Shown piece after piece: positions 49,211 to 55,541 of a stretch of DNA of 59,375 bases (the first letter of the stretch is position 1; every line of letters begins with the position of its first letter). The stretch comes from SBBG01 sp033717875 (GTDB lineage Bacteria; Pseudomonadota; Gammaproteobacteria; Ga0077554; Ga007554). The position numbers and the translations under genes are program-made. The stretch spans positions 1-59,375 of the forward strand of contig JADDKJ010000018.1 of the NCBI GenBank assembly GCA_033717875.1, in the 5' to 3' direction. The notes under the pieces are model-generated. The model saw only the letters and a program-made list of their open reading frames with translations. It was not told the origin of the DNA and ran no database searches.

Positions 49211-50320
49211 ATGGCTTTAATGTTCCAGCGCCTTGCGCGCAATTTTATTAAAAACGGGTATTATCCGACCGATTCGGAAACCACCCAGCGTATCTTGAAC
49301 GCATTGGCTCCTGCCAAGGCGGGCGGGATGCACATCATCGATCCATGCTGTGGCGAGGGTATTGCACTTGCCGAGTGCAAGCATCACCTTGGACCGGCAT
49401 CGGAGGCCTTCGGCGTGGAGTATGACGCCGAGCGGGCCTGGCATGCAAAGTCTGTCATGGACCGCTGTATCCACGGCGATTTTCAGGACTGCATCATCGG
49501 CAAACGGCAATTCGGACTGTTGTGGCTCAATCCGCCATACGGCGATCTGGTGTCCGATAAGGCGGATACCGGCGAGCGCGGCGGCAAGGGCCGCAAGCGG
49601 CTGGAGAAGCTGTTCTATCAGCTTGCCATGCCCGCATTGCAGTTTGGCGGGGTGATGGTGTTCATCATCCCCCGTTACAGCCTGGACGCCGAACTGTCCG
49701 TGTGGATTGCCCGGCATTTCGACCGTGTACGGGTGTACGCGGCGCCGGAGCAGCAATTCAAACAGATCGTCGTGCTGGGTGTGCGCAAGCGTACCGGCGC
49801 GGCCAGCGTTGCCGATGCAACAGAGGCCATGACCCGCAAGCATCTCGATACGGTGAAGGGTGACGGGATGCTGGAGGAGTTGCCGGAGGAGTGGCTCGAC
49901 GATCCGTATGCCGTCCCGGCGGCGCCACAAGGTGACGCGGTCTTCGCTTACACGCGGATGGATGCCGCGCAGTTGGCGGACGAGTGTCGCCGTTACCGGT
50001 GCCTGTGGGATCAGTTCGACTTGAAGTTCGGGCGCATGTCGACCCAGCATCGGCGCCCGTTGCGGGCGCCGTCGGACTGGCACCTGGCCTTGCTGCTCGC
50101 GGCCGGCCAGGTCTCAGGTGCGGTGACCTCCAGCGATGGCAGGACGTTCGTTATCAAGGGGGATACCTTCAAGGAGAAATCCGTGAAGTCGGAGATGCAG
50201 GAGCGGGAGGGTGGCACCTTTTCCGAGGTGCGTATCCACACCGACAAGTTCGTGCCTGTGATACGGGCCCTGGATTTCACACCGGGACCGGATTACGGGC
50301 GGGTCGTGACGATACGCTGA
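49211..50320 (+). CDS. SAM-dependent DNA methyltransferase-like protein (DUF6094 type)
   Basis: A 369-residue protein. Motif I is HIIDPCCGEGIALAEC and the catalytic motif IV is LLWLNPPYGD (N-P-P-Y), the arrangement of N6-adenine methyltransferases. GGVMVFIIPRYSL is motif V/VI-like. The target-recognition part follows after ~230. DUF6094-type enzymes are frequent on conjugative elements next to a large helicase, as here. No nuclease partner is obvious. Confidence 0.82.
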   Translation: MALMFQRLARNFIKNGYYPTDSETTQRILNALAPAKAGGMHIIDPCCGEGIALAECKHHLGPASEAFGVEYDAERAWHAKSVMDRCIHGDFQDCIIGKRQFGLLWLNPPYGDLVSDKADTGERGGKGRKRLEKLFYQLAMPALQFGGVMVFIIPRYSLDAELSVWIARHFDRVRVYAAPEQQFKQIVVLGVRKRTGAASVADATEAMTRKHLDTVKGDGMLEELPEEWLDDPYAVPAAPQGDAVFAYTRMDAAQLADECRRYRCLWDQFDLKFGRMSTQHRRPLRAPSDWHLALLLAAGQVSGAVTSSDGRTFVIKGDTFKEKSVKSEMQEREGGTFSEVRIHTDKFVPVIRALDFTPGPDYGRVVTIR

Positions 50321-50337
50321 AAAGATTGTTTTCAATT

Positions 50338-50416
50338 GCAACCCCATCGGGAAGGACACCCCCGATGGGGGTTCTTCCGTCGATGGGTTTTCTAACCCAA
50401 CGATAGAAGCATACAC
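50338..50416 (+). promoter_or_regulatory. Leader with two exclusive perfect hairpins
   Basis: CCCCATCGGG (50342-50351) pairs with CCCGATGGGG (50361-50370). In the other fold CCCATCG (50343-50349) pairs with CGATGGG (50381-50387) and GGAAG with CTTCC inside, giving a terminator with TTTTCT after it. TGGGTT-ttct-AACCCA adds a third hairpin that would break the T-run. Confidence 0.6.
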
Positions 50417-50515
50417 ATGAGCAAAGTAATTACGGGCGATGAGCTGCCGGAAATTTACATTGTGAGCTACGATCTGGCCTACCAGCATCGCGTCAATAAA
50501 GGAGGTACACGATGA
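50417..50515 (+). CDS. Very small ORF of 32 codons (possible leader peptide)
   Basis: Begins MSKVITGDELPEIYIVSYDL. No strong ribosome site precedes it, but its end contains the GGAGG of the next gene and its stop overlaps that gene's start (ATGA). It could be a coupling peptide for the membrane protein. Support is positional only. Confidence 0.4.
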   Translation: MSKVITGDELPEIYIVSYDLAYQHRVNKGGTR

Positions 50516-50764
50516 CACAAACACTGCTTGAATGGCTAGGTTGTATGACCGGTTTGCTGGGGGCTATGTTGTTGGCGCTCAATAACCGTTATTCAGGGTA
50601 TGGCTTCGTGGCATTTCTGGCGTCCAATGTGTGCTGGGTGATGTACGGCATGCTGGGTGGGGCCTGGGGCCTGGGGGCTGGTAGTCATGCAGTTGGGATT
50701 CACGGCTACCAGCCTGCTTGGACTTTACCGCTGGTTCCCAGGGGTGCGACGGTCTAACACATGA
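50512..50764 (+). pseudogene. Small integral membrane protein interrupted by a frameshift
   Basis: The first 55 residues (LLEWLGCMTGLLGAMLLALNNRYSGYGFVAFLASNVCWVMYGMLGGAWGL) form two hydrophobic helices. The original frame then degenerates to a polar tail ending at 50757. The +1 frame from the G-run near 50673 continues hydrophobically as LVVMQLGFTATSLLGLYRWF to 50764, restoring a third helix. One extra G in the run, real or a sequencing error, explains this. The family resembles small ICE membrane proteins I cannot name. Confidence 0.65.
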
Positions 50765-50784
50765 AAAGTTTTTAACAACACTCG

Positions 50785-50809
50785 TCCCCGCGTAAGCGGG
50801 GGCCTTTTT
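50785..50809 (+). terminator. Intrinsic terminator
   Basis: CCCCGC-gtaa-GCGGGG followed by GGCC and five T, 21 bases after the frameshifted membrane gene. Confidence 0.75.
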
Positions 50810-50869
50810 CCCAAGCCCCCACATAGATGGAGGTTTTGGAAAAAGCAGTAGAGCGCAATGGTTTTTACC

Positions 50870-50977
50870 CGTGACGACTTCGGTTAAGTCGTGCCCAGTG
50901 CCTATACCCGCTCTTTGCGAGCGCGTTGGATCGTGAAAACGGCACAACAGCGGTAACGCTGTCGATCTGTCTCTTCA
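50870..50977 (+). ncRNA. Structured RNA element, copy D
   Basis: Like copy A apart from one change in the P1 loop (GGTTAAG in place of GGTAAAG). P2 loop TTTGC, P3 with GTAA loop and P4 are unchanged. The terminator at 50984 follows directly. No consensus promoter is visible between 50810 and 50869. Confidence 0.75.
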
Positions 50978-50983
50978 AATCTT

Positions 50984-51009
50984 CCGAACTTTCTAAGGTT
51001 CGGTTTTTT
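50984..51009 (+). terminator. Intrinsic terminator after RNA copy D
   Basis: CCGAAC (50984-50989) pairs perfectly with GTTCGG (50998-51003), then six T. Confidence 0.75.
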
Positions 51010-51094
51010 CAATCCACCTACCTCCGGGGAATCACATTCCCCATGGTGGGGTCTGTGCTTTCTCCCCGGTTTTTTAATCTTTAAAGGAGAAAAC
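51010..51094 (+). promoter_or_regulatory. Two-state leader, third copy of the DUF3577-type leader
   Basis: CCGGGGA (51024-51030) with TCCCCGG (51063-51069) and six T forms a terminator. GGGGAATcacATTCCCC is the alternative; the following bases differ from copies A and C (ATGGTGGGG). TTTCTCC (51059-51065) is complementary to the ribosome site GGAGAAA (51086-51092). Confidence 0.65.
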
Positions 51095-51358
51095 ATGAAA
51101 AGTATGATGAGCAAAACCTATCGCGTCGTATGGGAAATAGATATCGACGCAGACACCCCGCTGGAGGCCGCGAAAGAGGCCGTAAGCATTCAATACGACA
51201 AAGGCAGTGAAGCCACCTGTTTTTATGTGGTGTATTCGCCAGAGGGACATGTCAGCACCTATTCAGATAGGGTGTTGGGTCATTGCACCGACCATGTGCG
51301 GCTGTATAGCGTCGACACCGCTGAAGAGGATGATGATGCAGTAATCATTCTGAAGTAG
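51095..51358 (+). CDS. Small acidic ICE protein, unknown
   Basis: An 87-residue protein. KTYRVVWEIDIDADTPLEAAKEAVSIQ predicts a beta-beta-alpha opening; then FYVVYSPEGHVSTYSD and an acidic end (DTAEEDDDAVIILK). AAAGGAG precedes the ATG (a second ATG is at codon 4). No family known to me. Confidence 0.6.
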   Translation: MKSMMSKTYRVVWEIDIDADTPLEAAKEAVSIQYDKGSEATCFYVVYSPEGHVSTYSDRVLGHCTDHVRLYSVDTAEEDDDAVIILK

Positions 51359-51380
51359 GAACTTTTTATCACTTTCATTT

Positions 51381-51458
51381 ACCGGCAGGGGCAATCCATG
51401 GCCCCCTCCGGGGCCATGGATTGCCCCTTAGTTTTTCAACCACAAAAGGAGCTGATCC
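51381..51458 (+). promoter_or_regulatory. Leader with 18 bp perfect hairpin covering the start codon in an alternative fold
   Basis: GGGGCAATCCATGGCCCC (51388-51405) and its exact reverse complement at 51410-51427 form an 18 bp stem followed by a short T-run (51431-51435). The segment CATGGAT (51415-51421) is also complementary to ATCCATG (51455-51461), which includes the start codon. Confidence 0.6.
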
Positions 51459-51949
51459 ATGAGTGAAAACACAATACATGTAACAGAAACCAATCCGTCG
51501 TCATCACTGACGGCAATTCACATACCGGAAGACGTGTCGTTAACGGGGTTCGTGAAAGCGAACGCGCTGGATGACTGGGGGGCGGCCCGCGTTGGGCGTC
51601 TTTTACAATCAACAACGCCTGGCTTGTCGAGCTTCAGAAGGTTGCCACCCTCGTGCGAGATAATAAGCTCGCTCTCGCGGAAGTGGAGGACGGCGCTGTG
51701 TGGGACAACGAAGATGAACATCGTATTCGTGGTAATCGACTGGTCATCACGGATGACTGCTTTTGGTTTTCGGCGTACCCCAAGCATGCCAGTTACGATG
51801 TGGAAACCGCCGAGATCGGTTTCAGCAGTCTTGTCAAAGCCGTTACCGATGCGGTGACAGATGGCCGGAATGCGATCTTCTTCGATCTGGACGATCAGGA
51901 AACCGAAGAAATCAAGGCGCTCAACGAGGAGTCAGCCGAGGCAAGCTGA
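51459..51949 (+). pseudogene. ICE cargo gene split by a frameshift
   Basis: The first frame (MSENTIHVTETNPSSSLTAI...SLTGFVKANALDDWGAARVGRL) turns to nonsense after about residue 48. The -1 frame picks up directly as FTINNAWLVELQKVATLVRDNKLALAEVEDGAVW and runs to ...LDDQETEEIKALNEESAEAS, a sensible protein of about 163 residues in total. A missing T in CGTCTTTTACAA near 51601 would repair it. It may be a sequencing error, a recent mutation or, less likely, a recoding site. Function unknown. Confidence 0.65.
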
Positions 51950-51970
51950 TGTGATGTAGCAATTTATTTT

Positions 51971-52051
51971 TATCCACCCTGCAGGGGCAAATCATTCCCC
52001 TGTAGGGGCGTGGCTTGCCCCTTGTTTTTTCAACTACAAGAGGAGCACACC
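51971..52051 (+). promoter_or_regulatory. Leader of the helicase gene
   Basis: ATCCACCC box. GGGGCAA (51984-51990) pairs with TTGCCCC (52015-52021), then six T (52025-52030). Alternatively CAGGGG pairs with CCCCTG (51997-52002). CTTGT/ACAAG brackets the T-run just before the GAGGAG ribosome site. Confidence 0.6.
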
Positions 52052-54391
52052 ATGAATTCTGTTGCAGAAACCGTATTGGATGATATCAATCATCTCGATG
52101 TTGTCACCGAGGGCGAACTCGTCGCCCCAGGTGCCAACATTATTCCACTCTCGCAGTTCGTCGCCGATTTCGGCGAGGGTCTGCTGGCGGCCGTCAGCCG
52201 CCAAAACCCGCCCGTCTACGACGGGTGCCCCGATTCCCGCCGTGAGGCGGTGATGATGGGGATCAAACGCAAGCCGTTCCCGGCCCAGCAGGATGTTGTG
52301 CAGGCGGTCACGCGGTTGCTGATCGACCACGGCGCGCCCGCCGCGGTCATCAACGCCGAGATGGGCACCGGAAAGACCATGATGGCCATCTGTACCGCCG
52401 CCGTCATGCATACCGAGGGCTACAAACGCACGCTGGTGATCTCCCCGCCCCACCTGGTCTACAAGTGGCGGCGCGAGATTCTGGAAACCGTGCCTGGGGC
52501 CCGGGTGTGGGTGCTCAACGGCCCCGACACGCTGCGCAAGCTGTTGCAGCTGCGGGCCATGCTCGATGTATCCGCGCCGCGCGAAGGACAGGAGTTCTTC
52601 GTGCTGGGACGGGTGCGGATGCGCATGGGCTTCCACTGGCGTCCGGCGGTGACGGTACGCAAGCTCCATCGCCGCCAACATACTGAAGAAGGTAACGAGA
52701 CGTCTCAGTCGTTCGTGCGAACCGTGAAGCTGGCGGCTTGCCCACGTTGCGGTGTGGTACTGACCGATGCGGAGGGTAACCCGCTGACGCCCGAAGGCTA
52801 TCATGCCCATGCGGGTGACAGCCGCACGGCCTGCCAGAAATGCGGTGAGCGGTTGTGGACCCTGATGCGCCCCGGTGAGGTCAAGGACCGGGCGGCCCAG
52901 GTGGTTGATGCGCTGTGCCAGATCCCCACCATCGGCCCCAAGACGGCGCAACGGCTGGTGCAATGCTTCGGCGCCGACATGCTGTCGGGGATGCTCGTTG
53001 ATAACGTCTATGAGTTCGTCAATCTCATGGATGAGAACGGTGATCTGGTGTTCTCCGATCGTAAAGCCCAGCGTATTGAACGGGCTTTGGGTGCCACGGA
53101 GTTCGCCTTCGGTCAGGGCGGCTATCAACCCACGGAATTCATCAAGCGCTACTTGCCGGATGGCTATTTTGATCTACTGGTAGTGGATGAAGGCCATGAG
53201 TATAAGAACGAGGGATCGGCGCAGGGCCAGGCGATGGGCGTGCTGGCCGCCAAGAGCCGCAAGGTGCTGCTGCTGACGGGCACCTTGATGGGCGGCTATG
53301 CCGACGATCTCTTTTATCTCCTGTGGCGCATCATGCCACGGGAAATGATCGAGGACGGCTACACCCGCACCCGCAACAACAGCCTGGGCACTGCGGCGAC
53401 GGGGTTCCTGCGCGAGCACGGCATCCTCATCGACATCTACAAGGAAGTGGAAGAGGGCAGCCACAAGACGGCACGCGGCACGCGCATGACGGTGCATACC
53501 AAGAAGGGGCCGGGGTTCGGACCCAAGGGGATTGCCCGCCATGTGCTGCCGTACACCGCGTTCCTCAAGCTCAAGCAGATCGGCGGCAACATCCTGCCGC
53601 CCTACGAGGAGCATTTCGTGGAGGTGGGCATGGCGCCCGACCAGGCCAGTCGTTACGAGGGACTGGAGCGGGGCCTGAAGGAGGAGTTGCGGCAGGCCTT
53701 GCGTCGTGGTGACAAGAGCCTGCTGGGTGTGGTGCTCAACGTGCTGCTGGCATGGCCTGATTGCTGTTTCCGCGAGGAAGTTGTGAAACATCCGCGCTCC
53801 AGGACGTTGCTCGCCTTTGTTCCCACGGTGTTCGGGGAAAGCGAGGCCAGCCCCAAAGAGGAGCGGCTACTGGCGATCTGCCGGGCGGAGAAGGCGCGCG
53901 GGCGGCGCGTGTTGGTATACACCACCTACACCGGCACCCGTGACACCGCCAGCCGCCTCAAGGCGATTCTGGAGGCGGCTGGCTTCAAGGCAGCAGTGCT
54001 GCGGGCGTCGGTGGACACAAGCAAGCGGGAGGACTGGATCATGGATCAGGTGGATCGAGGGGTTGAGGTGTTAATCACCAATCCCGAACTGGTGAAGACC
54101 GGCCTTGATCTGCTGGAGTTTCCCACCATCGTGTTCATGCAGAGCGGCTACAACGTCTACACGCTTCAGCAGGCGGCCCGGCGCTCCTGGCGCATTGGAC
54201 AGAAGCAACCGGTGGACGTGTACTTTCTGGGCTATGCGGGGACAGCGCAGATTGCGTGTCTGACGCTCATGGCCAGGAAGATCGCGGTGAGCCAGTCCAC
54301 GTCAGGCGATATGCCCGACACCGGCCTCGATGTCCTGAACCAGGACGGTGACAGCATCGAGGTGGCCCTGGCCAAGCAGTTGGTGGCATAA
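52052..54391 (+). CDS. SNF2/DEAD-like helicase with inserted zinc ribbon and HhH region
   Basis: A 779-residue superfamily 2 helicase. Motif I is NAEMGTGKTMMAI, motif II is VVDEGHEYKNEG (DEGH), motif III is LLTGTLMGG; the C-terminal RecA domain has LVYTTYTGTRDTASRL, TNPELVKTGLDLLEFPTIVFMQSGYN and QQAARRSWRIGQKQPV. Between motifs I and II a long insertion holds CPRCG...CQKCG (zinc ribbon) and IPTIGPKTAQRLVQCFGADML (helix-hairpin-helix-like). It follows the DUF6094-like methylase by a few genes, the usual ICE pairing. Start taken at MNSVAET behind AGAGGAG. Confidence 0.88.
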   Translation: MNSVAETVLDDINHLDVVTEGELVAPGANIIPLSQFVADFGEGLLAAVSRQNPPVYDGCPDSRREAVMMGIKRKPFPAQQDVVQAVTRLLIDHGAPAAVINAEMGTGKTMMAICTAAVMHTEGYKRTLVISPPHLVYKWRREILETVPGARVWVLNGPDTLRKLLQLRAMLDVSAPREGQEFFVLGRVRMRMGFHWRPAVTVRKLHRRQHTEEGNETSQSFVRTVKLAACPRCGVVLTDAEGNPLTPEGYHAHAGDSRTACQKCGERLWTLMRPGEVKDRAAQVVDALCQIPTIGPKTAQRLVQCFGADMLSGMLVDNVYEFVNLMDENGDLVFSDRKAQRIERALGATEFAFGQGGYQPTEFIKRYLPDGYFDLLVVDEGHEYKNEGSAQGQAMGVLAAKSRKVLLLTGTLMGGYADDLFYLLWRIMPREMIEDGYTRTRNNSLGTAATGFLREHGILIDIYKEVEEGSHKTARGTRMTVHTKKGPGFGPKGIARHVLPYTAFLKLKQIGGNILPPYEEHFVEVGMAPDQASRYEGLERGLKEELRQALRRGDKSLLGVVLNVLLAWPDCCFREEVVKHPRSRTLLAFVPTVFGESEASPKEERLLAICRAEKARGRRVLVYTTYTGTRDTASRLKAILEAAGFKAAVLRASVDTSKREDWIMDQVDRGVEVLITNPELVKTGLDLLEFPTIVFMQSGYNVYTLQQAARRSWRIGQKQPVDVYFLGYAGTAQIACLTLMARKIAVSQSTSGDMPDTGLDVLNQDGDSIEVALAKQLVA

Positions 54392-54406
54392 AGCAAAGAA
54401 GTGTTT

Positions 54407-54438
54407 CCCCGGCTCCGCGCTTGCGGGCCGGGGTTTTT
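54407..54438 (+). terminator. Terminator after the helicase gene
   Basis: CCCCGGC (54407-54413) with GCCGGGG (54427-54433), inner CCGC/GCGG, then five T. Confidence 0.85.
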
Positions 54439-54473
54439 CAACCATGTCCGGCAACGGACAACTTCAAAACCTT

Positions 54474-54535
54474 CGCGGGATACACGCCATCCCTGTACGG
54501 GATGACGTGTATCCCGCGTTATTCAAGGAGCTCAC
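54474..54535 (+). promoter_or_regulatory. Cruciform-type leader hairpin before the 78-residue gene
   Basis: CGCGGGATACACG (54474-54486) and CGTGTATCCCGCG (54506-54518) form a perfect 13 bp stem with an inner ATCCC/GGGAT stem, followed by TTATTC and the AAGGAG site. Another member of the leader series, here without a clear antiterminator. Confidence 0.55.
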
Positions 54536-54772
54536 ATGGCACACATAGTCACACTGCGCATTCTTGTTGATGAACCTGATGAGGCGCGGGTTTACGACGG
54601 CATCAATGAGATGCTGCGAGCAGCACAGGCGCCGGTTGACCCGGAAACAGATGATTCCTCGTGGATCGTCGATTGGTCGATCGGTACTTGCGTAAAAATC
54701 AGCGAAGAGCTTAATGACAGTATTTGCAACGACACCTATGTCGAGGGAGAAGCATTCGTGAATCTCATCTAA
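54536..54772 (+). CDS. Small acidic ICE protein, unknown
   Basis: A 78-residue protein: HIVTLRILVDEPDEARVYDGINEMLRAAQAPVDPETDDSSWIVDWSIGTCVKISEELNDSICNDTYVEGEAFVNLI. A beta-alpha-beta fold is likely. CAAGGAG precedes the ATG. No family recognised. Confidence 0.6.
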   Translation: MAHIVTLRILVDEPDEARVYDGINEMLRAAQAPVDPETDDSSWIVDWSIGTCVKISEELNDSICNDTYVEGEAFVNLI

Positions 54773-54801
54773 TCAAGAGTGTAGATAACCGGTCGCAATT
54801 T

Positions 54802-54833
54802 ACCGGCGGGAATTTTTGCCGCCGGTTTTTTTA
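54802..54833 (+). terminator. Terminator at the end of the plus-strand cargo block
   Basis: ACCGGCGG (54802-54809) with CCGCCGGT (54819-54826), then a run of T. It separates the plus-strand genes from the convergent minus-strand operon. Confidence 0.85.
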
Positions 54834-54882
54834 GGAAATCATATGTGGAAGTTCACACTTGATTTGACATGATTATACAGCG

Positions 54883-55536
54883 CTATTTCAGCGCATAAAG
54901 CAGTGCATTTCGTTCCTGCGGCGGCATAGTTTCGAGTCTCTCTTTCCATCGTTCGATTCGCCGACGAATACGTTCCCGTTCCCTGAACGAATCCCCGATA
55001 AACCGGTAATCATGGAGCTTCTCTGGCTCAGGATAGTTCATCCAGAGCGACTCAGTGGCGTTGTCTCCCGAGCGTGTACGCGTTACAAATGACATGTGCC
55101 GCCAATCCTTTAAATACTCGGTGTATAGCTCTGACCAATACCCGGAAATCATAACGCTACAAGGCAAATTGATGAGGAGTTGCAGCAGTTCGATGTGTTG
55201 TTCCTCTGTGTATTCATACTTGTAGATTGCTCGATTCGAACGACGTGTAGAGGGAAGGTAGGGCGGGTCTGCGTAAATAAATTCATCACCTTTGAAAGGG
55301 TAATTAGCCAGATACACGACGGCGTTCGCGCAAATCACTTGTGCGCAGGCCAGGTCGTTCCAGGCTTCCACAGTTGCGGGGTCGATATCCAGGCCAATAT
55401 TGATCTCCGCCGGTCTTTTGTATCGCATTAATGCACCACCACCCAAGTGGGATTCGATATAAACCCGGTGAGGAGGGATCTGGTTAATGAGGCGTTGATA
55501 AACGCCGCTGGCGCCTTTTCCGCCTGGGTATTGCAT
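54883..55536 (-). CDS. D12-class N6-adenine DNA methyltransferase
   Basis: A 217-residue Dam-like enzyme. MQYPGGKGASGVYQRLINQIPPHRVYIESHLGGGALMRYKRP is the SAM-binding opening and FIYADPPYL (DPPY at 90-93) is the catalytic motif. The ATG lies five bases after TcmP. It is somewhat shorter than E. coli Dam (278). Together with TcmP and the DUF5131 protein it forms one operon, suggesting modification of the element or host DNA. Confidence 0.85.
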   Translation of the reverse strand: MQYPGGKGASGVYQRLINQIPPHRVYIESHLGGGALMRYKRPAEINIGLDIDPATVEAWNDLACAQVICANAVVYLANYPFKGDEFIYADPPYLPSTRRSNRAIYKYEYTEEQHIELLQLLINLPCSVMISGYWSELYTEYLKDWRHMSFVTRTRSGDNATESLWMNYPEPEKLHDYRFIGDSFRERERIRRRIERWKERLETMPPQERNALLYALK

Positions 55537-55541
55537 GGTGT

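Noticed and set aside
42750..50977. Repeated 105 nt element as an insertion sequence or MITE
   Set aside because: No terminal inverted repeats or target duplications; differences between copies lie in loops and compensate in stems, which fits RNA constraint rather than transposition.
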